The notes under the pieces are model-generated. The model had not been told where the DNA came from. It was given only the letters and a program-made list of their open reading frames with translations, and did no database searches. The position numbers were made by a program, and so were the translations under genes. A stretch of 64,000 nt of DNA from Mycobacterium genavense ATCC 51234 (GTDB lineage Bacteria > Actinomycetota > Actinomycetes > Mycobacteriales > Mycobacteriaceae), in assembly GCF_000526915.1 (NCBI RefSeq), contig NZ_JAGZ01000007.1, positions 153,268 to 217,267 on the forward strand, read 5' to 3'. The stretch's first letter is position 1. Every line of letters begins with the position of its first letter. Positions 1 to 8,726 of the stretch are shown here, one piece after another.

Positions 1-171
1 CTCAGCGGCACCGACGACCCGGTGATCACGCCGCGACTTCTGGACGGATATGCCGACCGCATAAGCGATTACCAGGTCGAGCTGGTCGACGGTGTCGGCC
101 ACTGGATCGTCGCGCAACGACCAGACCTGGTGCTGGATCGGTTGCGGGCGTTCCTGCGCGCCGAAACTTAA
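1..171 (+). CDS. Alpha/beta hydrolase, C-terminal end (partial)
   Basis: The window opens inside an open frame that ends at TAA 169-171 and codes for about 56 residues. The tail carries the GHW motif expected around the catalytic histidine of alpha/beta hydrolases, followed by a helix ending in FLRAE. By position next to a TetR gene and cyp138 this should be the orthologue of epoxide hydrolase EphF (Rv0134) of M. tuberculosis. That identity comes from synteny, because the nucleophile region lies outside the window. Confidence 0.75.
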   Translation, partial: LSGTDDPVITPRLLDGYADRISDYQVELVDGVGHWIVAQRPDLVLDRLRAFLRAET

Positions 172-234
172 ACCATCACACCGTTTTTCGGGCGTGTCAG
201 GCGCGTGGTTCAAGTGACGCCGCGCGCACCGGAG

Positions 235-447
235 TTACTCGACGCCGATCGTGACTTCGGTCGACCTGATGAATACCGTCGCGGACTGACCGACCGCCAG
301 ACCCAGGTCGAGTGCCGCGTCCTTGGTGACCGAGGAGGTGACGACCTGGTCGCCGCCGTCGAGCTTGACCTTCACCACCGCCATCACGGTGCCGAGGTCG
401 ACCTCGGTAATGGTCCCTTTGAGCTGATTTCGGGTGGATAGCCGCAT
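235..447 (-). CDS. TOBE/Mop-domain molybdate-binding-like protein
   Basis: A 70-residue protein with the complete single TOBE (Mop) pattern: an N-terminal RNQLKGTI strand, a VVKVKLDGGDQ strand, and a C-terminal VGQSATVFIRSTEV segment. Single TOBE proteins (molbindins) bind molybdate or other oxyanions as multimers and buffer molybdenum in the cytosol. The ATG lies 17 bp downstream of the end of the TetR gene on the same strand, so the two may be co-transcribed. No disruption is visible. Confidence 0.85.
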   Translation of the reverse strand: MRLSTRNQLKGTITEVDLGTVMAVVKVKLDGGDQVVTSSVTKDAALDLGLAVGQSATVFIRSTEVTIGVE

Positions 448-463
448 GCGATGAGACTAGCCG

Positions 464-1068
464 CTAGTGCCGGGGTCCGAGCAGCGCGATGCACGCATCG
501 ACGGCCGGTTCGACGATCTGCCGCAGGGCCTGCCCGTCTCGACGGCCAGCGCGGTCAGTTCGCGCAGCCCGCCCAGCAAGATGACGGCCAGCGGCGAGGT
601 CAGCGGCGGCAGTTCGGCGCGCTGGAACCCGGGGCTGGCACTGAGGTCGATCAGCAGGTCGGACAGCAGCTGCAAACCGCGGCGCTGCACCGGACGTCCG
701 ACGGCTCCCAGCGAGGGCAGTTCCCGGATCCAGCTCAACGTAATGGCCGGCCGCGCTTCGATATACGCGACGTAAGCCTCGACGGCCTGACGGATCTGCC
801 GGTGCCAGTCGGCCTCGGGATCGACGGCGGCCGCGATGCTCTCGCCGGGCTGTTCGATGTCGGCGGCCAGCAGTTCGAGGAAGCACTCTTCCTTGCTGGC
901 GAATTGGTCGTAGAACGTGCGCTTGGACGTGCGGGCGTGGCGCACGACGTCGGCGACCGTGCTGGCGCGGTAGCCGCGCTCGCCGATCGAGGTGGCGAGG
1001 CCGTCAAGCAGTCGGAGCCGAAACGATTCGCCGACAACGGGCTCTATCACCGTCGTCGCGGGTGGCAT
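464..1068 (-). pseudogene. TetR-family regulator, C-terminus frameshifted
   Basis: The start is taken at MPPATTV (1068). The N-terminal helix-turn-helix reads normally (YRASTVADVVRHARTSKRTF with YDQFASKEE), followed by a ligand-binding helical domain. Near 537 the frame is lost: the original frame reads VETGRPCGRSS, while the neighbouring frame reads DGQALRQIVEPAVDACIALL and stops at 464, the expected TetR end. A single-base deletion in the GAGGAC region explains this. About 25 C-terminal residues are replaced, so the DNA-binding part could survive. It is divergent from cyp138 (Rv0135c/Rv0136 arrangement) and probably regulated it. Confidence 0.8.
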
Positions 1069-1108
1069 AGGCGGTCGCCCTTTCGGTTTCAACCCCTTGT
1101 CAGGTTCG

Positions 1109-1157
1109 GTACTACAGAGTGCCGTACACGGCAAGGTCTGTGGTACACCGCGGTACC
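1109..1157. promoter_or_regulatory. Nested palindromes between TetR and cyp138, candidate operator
   Basis: The divergent gap contains GTACTACAGA (1109-1118) facing TCTGTGGTAC (1137-1146), which is a 10-bp inverted repeat with one mismatch. TGCCGT (1120-1125) facing ACGGCA (1128-1133) lies inside it on nearly the same centre. A further GGTAC-ACCGCG-GTACC palindrome follows at 1142-1157. Nested dyads between a TetR gene and its divergent target are typical autoregulatory operators. Binding by the neighbouring TetR is inferred. Confidence 0.5.
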
Positions 1158-1197
1158 AATCCCGGACTCCGGGCAGATGTTGGGGAGCGATAAGGCC

Positions 1198-2533
1198 ATG
1201 AGCGAACTAGTCACCGCTGCGCCGCCGGGGTCCGCAGTAAACCTGCCTCCCGCGCCCCCGCTCCCAAAACTGGTGCAGGGCTCGGGCTTTGCGATGTCAC
1301 GACGGTTCATGATGCGGCGACTGTCCCGCCGCTACGGCAGCGTCTTCACGCTGAAGTTGCCGATGTGGGGGCCCGTCGTCGCGGTCAGCGACCCGCAGCT
1401 GGCCAAGCAGATCTTCACCACCAGCCCGGACGAACTCGGCAACATCCAGCCCAACCTGAGCCGATTGTTCGGCCACGGCTCGGTATTCGGACTCGAGGGC
1501 GACGACCACCGCCGCCGTCGACGCCTGCTCGCACCGCCGTTCCACGGCAAGAGCATGAAGAACTACGAAAGCATCATCGAAGAAGAGACCCTGCGGGACA
1601 GCGCCGACTGGCCCGAGGGTGAGCCGTTCGCGACGCTGGCGCCGATGATGCGGATCACGCTCAACGCGATCCTGCGCGCGGTGTTCGGGGCCGACGGCGC
1701 CGAACTCGACGAGCTGCGACGGCTCCTCCCGCCCTGGGTCACCCTGGGCTCGCGCCTGGCGGCGCTGCCGAAGCCCAAGCGGACCTACGGCCGGTTCAGC
1801 CCGTGGTACCGGCTGGACGAGTGGCGGCGCCAGTACGACCCAGTACGACAACGTCATCGACACATTGATCGCGGCCGAGCGGGCGGACCCGAACTTCGCC
1901 GACCGGGCCGACGTGCTCGCACTGCTGCTGCGCAGCACCTACGACGATGGTTCGGCCATGTCGCACAAGGATATTGGCGACGAGCTGCTGGCGCTGCTGG
2001 CCGCCGGACACGAGACCACCGCGTCGACCCTGGCCTGGGCGTTCGAGCGGATCAGCCGGCACCCGCAAATACTCGCCGACCTGGTCGCCGACGCCGATGA
2101 CGGCGGCAACGAGCTGCGCCAGGCGACGATCCTGGAGGTGCAACGGGCCAGGACGGTCATCGACTTCGCCGGTCGCCACGTCTACCCGGCGACCTACCAG
2201 CTGGGCGACTGGACGATTCCGCGCGGCTATTCGATCATCATCGGAATCGCGCAGATACACGACAATCCGGAGGTGTTCCCCGATCCCGGGCGCTTCGACC
2301 CGCAACGCTTCGTCACGACGAAACCGTCAGCGCTGTCCTGGATTCCGTTCGGCGGGGGAACCCGGCGCTGTGTCGGGGCGGCATTCGCCAACATGGAGAT
2401 GGATGTGGTGCTTCGAACGGTATTGCGCCACTTCACTATCGAGACCACCAGCGCGCCCGACGAGCCCTGGCACTGTCGCGGGGTGGCATTCACCCCGAAG
2501 CACGGTGGCCGGGTGGTAATGCGCAGACGCTAA
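1198..2533 (+). pseudogene. cyp138: Cytochrome P450 (cyp138-like), frameshifted
   Basis: The ATG at 1198 follows a GGGAGCG ribosome-site region. The first part (MSELVTAAPPG to RLDEWRRQYD) and the second part (YDNVIDTLIAAER onward) are both good P450 sequence in different frames. The second half has the I-helix AAGHETTAST, the EVQR (ExxR) motif and the heme loop FGGGTRRCVG. The frame is broken by an exact 10-bp tandem duplication at 1830-1849; removing one copy restores the expected RRQYDNVIDT junction. Synteny with Rv0136 supports cyp138. A truncated product without heme ligand would be inactive. Confidence 0.88.
1830..1849 (+). repeat. 10-bp tandem duplication disrupting the P450 gene
   Basis: CCAGTACGAC occurs twice head to tail (1830-1839 and 1840-1849). 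Deleting one copy restores a continuous P450 reading frame, so the repeat is the inactivating mutation. Confidence 0.9.
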
Positions 2534-3039
2534 GCAGAAGCGCGGCGCGGCAACTTCCAGCCGGGACGGATGTAGTGGCAAATGTACCCGCTGGGGTAGC
2601 GCTCCAGGTAGTCCTGGTGCTCGGGTTCGGCCTCCCAGAAGTCGTCGGCGGGACTGACCTCGGTCACGACCTTGCCGGGCCATAGGCCCGAGGCCTCCAC
2701 GTCGGCGATGGTGTCCAGCGCGATCTGCTTCTGCTCGTCGTCGACGTAGAAGATCGCCGACCGGTAGCTGGTGCCGACGTCGTTGCCCTGGCGGTTTTTC
2801 GTTGTCGGATCGTGGATTTGGAAGAAGAACTCCAGCAGCGAGCGGTAGTCGGTAACGGCCGGGTCGTAGACGATCTCGATGGCCTCGGCATGCGTGCCGT
2901 GGTTGCGGTAGGTCGCGTTGGGCACATCCCCGCCGGTGTAGCCGACGCGGGTGGAAACCACACCGGGCTGCTTGCGGATCAGGTCCTGCATGCCCCAGAA
3001 GCAGCCCCCGGCGAGAATCGCCTTTTGCGTATCGGTCAT
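2530..3039 (-). CDS. msrA: Peptide methionine sulfoxide reductase MsrA
   Basis: An intact 169-residue protein. It carries the MsrA signature GGCFWG with the catalytic cysteine at residue 13, the [15 protein letters not shown] segment and the conserved FFQIHDPTT region. MsrA reduces methionine-S-sulfoxide in oxidised proteins with thioredoxin and protects against host oxidants in the cytosol. Its stop overlaps the 3' end of the convergent P450 gene by 4 bp. It is divergent from the SnoaL gene, and the KstR-type box lies between them. Orthologue of Rv0137c by position. Confidence 0.95.
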   Translation of the reverse strand: MTDTQKAILAGGCFWGMQDLIRKQPGVVSTRVGYTGGDVPNATYRNHGTHAEAIEIVYDPAVTDYRSLLEFFFQIHDPTTKNRQGNDVGTSYRSAIFYVDDEQKQIALDTIADVEASGLWPGKVVTEVSPADDFWEAEPEHQDYLERYPSGYICHYIRPGWKLPRRASA

Positions 3040-3145
3040 GTCATTGCCTCGTTTCGTTCGGGCAGGATGGTCGCAATCTCCTTCCGATTATCCTGATGTT
3101 CTTCGTCGGGTACACCCCCGCGGCAAAGCTCTCGACAAACCACGG

Positions 3146-3159
3146 TAGAACGTGTTCTA
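3146..3159. promoter_or_regulatory. KstR-type palindrome upstream of the SnoaL/epimerase genes
   Basis: TAGAACGTGTTCTA is a perfect-arm dyad and fits the published KstR consensus TnnAACnnGTTnnA at every fixed position. It lies 8 bp upstream of the GTG start at 3168. KstR is the TetR-family repressor of cholesterol catabolism, relieved by steroid-derived CoA thioesters. Regulation of this operon by KstR is inferred from the motif alone. Confidence 0.6.
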
Positions 3160-3167
3160 GTTTTCGC

Positions 3168-3637
3168 GTGAACAGCCCACAATTCTCCCGCAGCGAGTCT
3201 CCCGCAGCGAGCTCGCCGACGCGTTCGCGCAATTCGAGGCGACCGTCGACGCGGCCGCGCAGTCGCACGACTGGGACGCCTTGGTTCAGCACTACACACC
3301 CGACGTCGTGTACATCGAGCACGCGGCGGGCACCATGCACGGCCGCGACGAGGTCCGCGAGTGGATCGGTCGGACGATGGGCAGTTTCCCGGGCAGTCAC
3401 ATGGTCGCGATTTCGTCGCTGTGGTCGGTGATCGACGAACCCACCGGACGCGTCATCATGCAACTCGACAACCCGATGCGCGACCCCGGTGACGGCACCG
3501 TCATCGGCGAGACGAACATCTACAACCCGCTGCGCTTCGTGCAGGCCACGCTCAAGTGGTGCCGCAAGGCGGCCGAACTCGGTACGCTCGACGAGGACGG
3601 CGCGCGTTTCCTCGAGCAGTACGGCGGCGCCCAGTGA
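3168..3637 (+). pseudogene. SnoaL/NTF2-like protein, N-terminus frameshifted
   Basis: The GTG at 3168 starts MNSPQFSRSE. After a 14-bp duplication the frame changes, and the rest of the protein (LADAFAQFEATVDAAAQSHDW through GARFLEQYGGAQ) is read in another frame. The downstream part has a normal SnoaL-like cone fold pattern (WDALVQHYTPDVVYIEHAAG). This matches Rv0138 by position. The family contains polyketide cyclases, isomerases and dehydratases, so the reaction cannot be named. The stop overlaps the start of the epimerase (GTGA), implying an operon. The decayed frame leaves only about 10 correct residues from the native start. Confidence 0.82.
3184..3211 (+). repeat. 14-bp tandem duplication disrupting the SnoaL gene
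   Basis: TCTCCCGCAGCGAG is present twice without interruption (3184-3197 and 3198-3211). One copy gives a continuous frame from the GTG at 3168, so this is the inactivating event. Confidence 0.9.
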
Positions 3638-4647
3638 GCGCCAAGCCCAAACTTGTCATCGGCGGCAACGGTTTTCTGGGCTCGCATGTGACCCGCCAGC
3701 TGGTCGCCGACGGCGAGCAGGTTCGGGTGATGGTGCGCGACGGCGCGAATACCCGCTCCATCGACGACCTCGACGTCACCGGCTTCCACGGCGACGTTTT
3801 CGACACCGCCACCGTGCGCGCGGCGATGGACGGAGTCGACGACGTCTACTACTGCGTCGTCGACACCCGCGCCTGGCTGCGTGACCCGGCGCCGCTGTTT
3901 CGCACCAACGTCGAGGGGCTGCGCAACGTTCTCGACGTCGCCGTCCAGCAACCCCTGCGCCGGTTCGTCTTCACCAGCACCTATGCCACGGTCGGCCGCA
4001 GGCGCGGTCGGGTGGCGACCGAAGACGACGTGATCGCCCCGCGCGGTCTGACCCCCTACGTGCGATCCCGCGTCCAGGCCGAAAACCTGGTGATGCGCTA
4101 CGTCGCCGAGGCCGGGCTGCCCGCCGTGGCGATGTGCGTGTCCACCACCTACGGCGACGGCGACTGGGGCGGCACTCCGCACGGCGCCTTCATCGCCGGC
4201 GCGGTCTTCGGCAAGCTGCCGTTTCTGATGAACGGCATCCAGCTCGAGGTCGTCGGCGTCGACGACGCCGCGCGGGCCATGATCCTGGCCGCCGAGCGCG
4301 GCCGCATCGGCGAGCGCTACCTGGTCTCCGAGAAGATGATGGCGCTCAACGACTCGATCCGGATCGCGGCCGACGAGGCCGGCGTCCCGCCGCCGCAACG
4401 CGCGATCTCGGTCCCGATGCTCTACGCCCTGGCCGCGGCCGGCACGCTGAAAGCCAGGCTCACCGGCACCGACGCCCAACTCAGCCTCGCGTCGGTGCGG
4501 ATGATGCGCGCCGAAGCGCCGGTGGACGCCGGCAAGGCGCGGCGCGAGTTGGGCTGGCAGCCGCGCCCGGTCGAGGAGTCGATCCGTGCGGCCGCCCGGT
4601 TCTGGGCCGCGATGCGCGCCCCCCGAACGGCGGCCCAACCCGAATAG
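3634..4647 (+). CDS. NAD-dependent epimerase/dehydratase-type protein (extended SDR)
   Basis: The GTG start at 3634 overlaps the upstream stop and gives 337 residues. The N-terminal Rossmann motif is GGNGFLGSHVTRQL (about residues 9-22). A TSTYATVG segment stands where the catalytic Ser/Thr is expected, and PYVRSRVQAEN replaces the usual YxxxK (Tyr followed by Arg), so catalysis may differ from classical epimerases. The family includes 3beta-hydroxysteroid dehydrogenase-like and dihydroflavonol reductase-like enzymes. With a KstR-type box upstream, a steroid or lipid substrate is possible. Orthologue of Rv0139 by position and length. The frame is intact. Confidence 0.85.
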   Translation: MSAKPKLVIGGNGFLGSHVTRQLVADGEQVRVMVRDGANTRSIDDLDVTGFHGDVFDTATVRAAMDGVDDVYYCVVDTRAWLRDPAPLFRTNVEGLRNVLDVAVQQPLRRFVFTSTYATVGRRRGRVATEDDVIAPRGLTPYVRSRVQAENLVMRYVAEAGLPAVAMCVSTTYGDGDWGGTPHGAFIAGAVFGKLPFLMNGIQLEVVGVDDAARAMILAAERGRIGERYLVSEKMMALNDSIRIAADEAGVPPPQRAISVPMLYALAAAGTLKARLTGTDAQLSLASVRMMRAEAPVDAGKARRELGWQPRPVEESIRAAARFWAAMRAPRTAAQPE

Positions 4648-4850
4648 GCTCGGTTGGGTGGACCGGATACGTGTCGACCTGAACGGTCCGCCGCGGACGA
4701 CGGGCTGGCGCTGCTGCGTCGTGTCGTCGAACGATTCGAGTCGGGCGGCGGTGCCGGCGCTGCGGTACATGTCGCAATACCATCGCTACGCCGTCGGGAA
4801 GCCTTGAACGCACACCGGTGTTGAACCCCTACGTCTGAGGAGGAGCAAAC

Positions 4851-5231
4851 ATGGCCCACAAGGAGATCCTGGAACCCAACGCCGGGCACCCGATCACCAT
4901 CACCCCGACGAAGGGACGCGTGCGGGTTCGCGTCAACGGCGAGCTGGTCGCCGACACCACCGCGGCACTCGAACTGCGGGAAGCCACTATCCCTGGGGTG
5001 CAATACATTCCGCTGGACGACGTGGTGCAGGAGCGATTGACCCGCACCGAAACCGTCAGCTACTGCCCGTTCAAGGGGGATGCCAGCTACTACGCCGTCA
5101 CCACCTCGGTCGGTGACACCGTCGAGGACGTGATCTGGACCTACGAGCAGCCCTACCCCACGGTCGCCGAGATCGCCGGGCACGTCGCGTTTTACCCCAA
5201 CAAGGCCGACATCAGCGTCACCGCCGAATAG
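4851..5231 (+). CDS. DUF427 domain protein
   Basis: 126 residues preceded by a strong GAGGAGGAG ribosome site. The protein shows the DUF427 pattern: VRVRVNGELVADTTAALELRE, then a YIPLDDV stretch, TVSYCPFKGDASYY (the family hallmark Y-C-P-x-K-G) and a C-terminal VIWTYEQPYP. The function of DUF427 proteins is not established; they are small beta-rich cytosolic proteins. Its stop lies one base from the end of the convergent SnoaL gene. Position matches Rv0140. A second, double-domain member is at 38943-39632. Confidence 0.88.
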   Translation: MAHKEILEPNAGHPITITPTKGRVRVRVNGELVADTTAALELREATIPGVQYIPLDDVVQERLTRTETVSYCPFKGDASYYAVTTSVGDTVEDVIWTYEQPYPTVAEIAGHVAFYPNKADISVTAE

Positions 5232-5232
5232 G

Positions 5233-5619
5233 TCACTCGCCCAGGAGTTTGGCGTGCGCGCGGGTGTCGCTGTACTCGCGCATCGAGACGATCAACCCCT
5301 CACTGGTCTCGAAGATGCACACGAACGGGGTGTCGTATTGCTCGTCGTCGGCGTTGGTGCCGGTGGCATAAGCCTCGATGACGACCGTCTCTGCTTCGTT
5401 GATGCAACGCAGTAGATCGATGGTGAGCTCGACGGATTGTTTGCGCCGTTCGGTCGCGCGGCGCAGCGTTTCCTTGTCGTAGGACTGGCGGGTGAACAGG
5501 CTCCAATAGCTGAAGTCGTTGCTGAGCAACGCGAAACCCTCGTCGACGTCGCCGCCTTCGCTCAGACTCTGGAGGAACATCCAAGCCAGCTCGGCATTGG
5601 GAGCATCGAACGGCGACAT
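5233..5619 (-). CDS. SnoaL/NTF2-like protein
   Basis: About 128 residues when started at the ATG of MSPFDAPNAELAW; a TTG at 5658 would add 13 residues and cannot be excluded. The pattern is that of a small NTF2-like fold: an N-terminal helix, WSLFTRQSYDKETLRRATERR, and a final strand pair VCIFETSEGLIVSMREYSDT. Position corresponds to Rv0141c. Proteins of this fold are isomerases, hydrolases or ligand-binding proteins, and no catalytic dyad can be assigned with confidence. Intact. Confidence 0.75.
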   Translation of the reverse strand: MSPFDAPNAELAWMFLQSLSEGGDVDEGFALLSNDFSYWSLFTRQSYDKETLRRATERRKQSVELTIDLLRCINEAETVVIEAYATGTNADDEQYDTPFVCIFETSEGLIVSMREYSDTRAHAKLLGE

Positions 5620-5683
5620 CACATCGCAATGGTGTCTTGGCAGGTAGTGGACGGTCAATCAGAGTGGACATCCGGAGTCGTCG

Positions 5684-6583
5684 GTGACGGGCACACGTAC
5701 GGTGAGGTTCCCGGGAGCGGTTAGCTTCGGGCACACCCTGGCTCCACTGCGCCGCGGGCTCCGCGATCCGACCTTTCGGCTCCCGGGTGACGGCACCATT
5801 TGGCGGACCAGCCTGCTGCCCAGCGGACCCGTTACCGCCCGCATCAGCCGCGCGGCCGCCGACGCCGCGCACTGCGAGGCCTGGGGCAGCGGCGCGGAGG
5901 AATTCCTCGAGCGACTGCCCGCATTGCTGGGTGCCGACGACGACGCCTCGGACTTCGTACCGACACACCCGACGGTGGCCGCGGCGCGGACGCGCGTCCC
6001 GCACCTGCGCCTGGGCCGCACCGGACAGGTGCTGGAAGCACTGATCCCGGCGATCATCGAGCAACGGGTGCCCGGCGCCGACGCGTTCTCCTCGTGGCGG
6101 GTGTTGGTGTCGAAGTTCGGCACCCCGGCACCCGGCCCCGCGCCGGCGGGCATGCGCGTGCTGCCGTCGGCCGAGGTGTGGCGAAACATCCCGTCGTGGG
6201 AATTCCATCGCGCCAACGTCGATCCGCGCCGGGCCCAGACCGTGGTCAGGTGCGCGCGCCGGGCGGCGGCGCTGGAGCGGCTGGCGGCGCCGGCACACGA
6301 AGCGCTGACGTCACTGCCGGGAGTCGGGCAGTGGACGGCTGCCGAGACCGTGCAACGGGCCTTCGGCGATCCCGACGCCGTTTCGGTCGGCGACTACCAC
6401 ATCCCGAAGATGATCGGCTGGACGCTGCTGGGCCGCCTCGTCGACGACGACGGCATGCTCGAACTGCTGGAGCCGATGCGGCCCCACCGCCATCGGGTGG
6501 TCTGCTTGCTCTATGCCAGCGGACTGGCCTACGAGCCGCGCCGTGGCGCGCGGCTGCCGGTCCAGCAAATTCATGCCCTCTGA
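5684..6583 (+). CDS. HhH-GPD family DNA glycosylase-like protein
   Basis: 299 residues from GTG 5684, intact. The C-terminal half holds the helix-hairpin-helix motif LPGVGQWTAAETVQRAF followed by VSVGDYHIPK, where the aspartate sits at the catalytic position of 3-methyladenine glycosylase-type enzymes (AlkA). This implies removal of alkylated bases in base excision repair. The N-terminal region resembles the AlkA N domain only loosely. Position matches Rv0142. It is divergent from the SnoaL gene at 5619 by 64 bp. Confidence 0.8.
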   Translation: MTGTRTVRFPGAVSFGHTLAPLRRGLRDPTFRLPGDGTIWRTSLLPSGPVTARISRAAADAAHCEAWGSGAEEFLERLPALLGADDDASDFVPTHPTVAAARTRVPHLRLGRTGQVLEALIPAIIEQRVPGADAFSSWRVLVSKFGTPAPGPAPAGMRVLPSAEVWRNIPSWEFHRANVDPRRAQTVVRCARRAAALERLAAPAHEALTSLPGVGQWTAAETVQRAFGDPDAVSVGDYHIPKMIGWTLLGRLVDDDGMLELLEPMRPHRHRVVCLLYASGLAYEPRRGARLPVQQIHAL

Positions 6584-6659
6584 CCAGCCCGTGTTTTCGT
6601 GGCGGGCCTTCGGGTACCCGGTCGTCAATTGACGGCTACAAAATTCAGGAGAGCGATCG

Positions 6660-7487
6660 ATGACGCAGTTCACCATTCCGGGATTGACCGAGAAGCAGGC
6701 CGCGCGGCTGACCGAACTGCTGCAGAAGCAATTGAGCACCTACAACGACCTGCACCTGACGTTGAAGCACATTCACTGGAATGTGTTGGGCCCCAACTTC
6801 ATTGGTGTGCACGAGATGATCGATCCCCAGGTCGAAGCGGTGCGTGGGTTCGCCGACGATGTCGCCGAACGCATTGCGGCCCTTGGCGCATCCTCGGAGG
6901 GGACGCCGGGCGCCATCATTCGGGACCGGTCGTGGGACGACTACTCCGTCGGTCGCGACACCGTCCAGGCGCACCTGGCGGCGCTGGACCTGGTCTACAA
7001 CGGCGTCATCGAGGACATCCGTGAAGCCATCGACGAGACAGACGAACTCGACCAGGTCACGCAGGATCTGCTGATCGGTCAGGCCGGGCCGCTGGAAAAG
7101 TTCCAGTGGTTCGTGCGCGCACACCTGGAGAGCGCGGGCGGCGCGCTGACCCACAGCGGCAAGAAGACGAAAAAGGCGCGGCCGATACCGCGCGGCGCAA
7201 GAAGTCCTAACCGGTCACCCGGGTGTCGCGCGGCGCGCGCGCTCGGCCGCAGCGGTCTCTCGGTTGAGCCGCTGCGCTTGGTAGATGGTCACGTTGGTGC
7301 GAGACATCAGCAACGACGCGATCCCCACCGCGATGATCGCTCCCGGCACCACCGAGAACGAGCCCGTCATCTCCGCGACCATGGTCATGATCGCCAGCGG
7401 GGCGCGGGCGACGCTGCCGAAACAGCTCATCATGCCGACCACGACGAAGATGCCCGGCCCGCCGGGTATGCCGGGCAATCCGGATAG
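6660..7487 (+). CDS. Dps/ferritin-like DNA-protection protein with frameshifted tail
   Basis: A strong AGGAGAG site precedes ATG 6660. The first ~170 residues are a complete Dps four-helix protein, with ferroxidase residues in HIHWNVLGPNFIGVHEMID and the family C-terminal helix GPLEKFQWFVRAHLE. Dps dodecamers oxidise Fe(II) and shield DNA from peroxide. At the A-run near 7172 the frame slips: the expected GAADTARRKKS tail and TAA at 7208-7210 lie in another frame, so translation runs on through antisense DNA of the CLC gene to 7487, adding about 95 unrelated residues. The core is intact; oligomerisation or the Lys-rich DNA-binding tail may suffer. Confidence 0.8.
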   Translation: MTQFTIPGLTEKQAARLTELLQKQLSTYNDLHLTLKHIHWNVLGPNFIGVHEMIDPQVEAVRGFADDVAERIAALGASSEGTPGAIIRDRSWDDYSVGRDTVQAHLAALDLVYNGVIEDIREAIDETDELDQVTQDLLIGQAGPLEKFQWFVRAHLESAGGALTHSGKKTKKARPIPRGARSPNRSPGCRAARALGRSGLSVEPLRLVDGHVGARHQQRRDPHRDDRSRHHRERARHLRDHGHDRQRGAGDAAETAHHADHDEDARPAGYAGQSG

Positions 7488-8648
7488 CTCGCCGAGGCGC
7501 CAGATCGCGGCGCCGACAAAGGCGCCGATCACAATGCCCGGGCCGAACAGTCCGCCCGAGCCGCCGCTGCCGATCGACAGCGAGGTGGCGACGATCTTGG
7601 CCAGCGGCAGCACGATGACGATCCACAGCGGGATTGCCAGCAGCGACCCGCGGTCGACCGCGAGCTGGGCCCAGCCGTAGCCGCTGCTGAGGATCTAGGG
7701 GATCAGCAGACCCAGCAGTCCGACCAGTAGGCCGCCGATCGCGGGCTTGAGTATCGGTCCGCCCGGCAGCCGGCGGGTGAGCCGGACCGAGGCGTGGAAA
7801 ATGACGGCGTACAGGTAGCCGATCGCCGCGGCGACCAGGCCGATCACCACGAACCACAGCAGCGGCCCGGCCTTCTCGAAGCGGTACTCGGCGATATAGC
7901 CGAATAATGGGTCGAAGACCAGGAACGCACCGAGCACCGCGTACGCCGTGCCGGAGGTGATGAATCCGGGCAGCAGGCAGCGATAGTCGAAATCGTCGCG
8001 GTAGGTGATCGATGCGGCCAGCACCGCCCCGCCCAGCGGCGCGGCGAAGATCGCCCCGATACCGGCTCCGATGCCCAGTGCCACCGCGATCCGCGCGTCC
8101 TCGTCGGACAGGCCGAGGCGCCGGGTGAGCAGCGAGCAGAAGCCCGCCGAGATCTGTGCCGGCGGTCCCTCGCGACCGCCCGAACCGCCCGAGCCGATGG
8201 TCAACGCGCTGGCGGTCATCTTCACCAGCACCGCGCGGAAGCGGATCGCGCGGGGGTCGGTGTGCACCGCTTCGATGGCTTCGTCGGTGCCGTGCCCGGT
8301 GGCTTCCGGTGCGAGCTTGGCCACCAGCAACGCCGACAGCAGCGCCCCGCTTGTCGTCACCAAGGGAATCGCCCACGGACGGGTGAAGCCCGGTGACCCA
8401 TGGCTGCCGCCCTCACCCACCGGCGTGGGGATGCGGTAGTCGGCCAGGTATCCGAGCAGGAAATCGCCGGTGTACTTCAGGACCAGATAGAACGCCACGG
8501 CGCCGAGCCCCGAGATCACGCCGATCGCGATGCCCAGCGGGAACCACTTGCGCAGGTAGCTCGCGCTTCTGATCGATGTCCCGAATCGCCCGCCGGCAGC
8601 GGCGGCGGGAGCGACCGCGGGCTGGGATTCGTCCTCGGTCGGCTCCAC
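7215..8648 (-). pseudogene. CLC-type chloride channel/antiporter with amber stop
   Basis: GTG 8648 begins a 477-codon frame interrupted only by TAG at 7695-7697, where LLIP is followed directly by ILSSGYGWAQL (a CAG to TAG change fits). CLC signatures are present: TIGSGGSGGREGPPAQIS in the N-terminal half and SIGSGGSGGLFGPGI after the stop. About 318 of 477 codons precede the stop, so the second half of the pore repeat is lost. CLC proteins exchange chloride for protons or conduct chloride. Position matches Rv0143c. Confidence 0.88.
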
Positions 8649-8726
8649 CGGGCCATCCTATGACAGTGCGGAATAAGCGGACTCTGGTCCGGTTATACCG
8701 GTGGTCGTTCAGCAAAGGAGGTCGAC

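Noticed and set aside
4018..4110. Tyr-Arg instead of Tyr-Lys in the epimerase (PYVRSR) as a lesion
   Set aside because: The surrounding motif looks well preserved and, as far as I recall, the Rv0139 relatives share a non-Lys residue, so it is probably natural to the family rather than decay.
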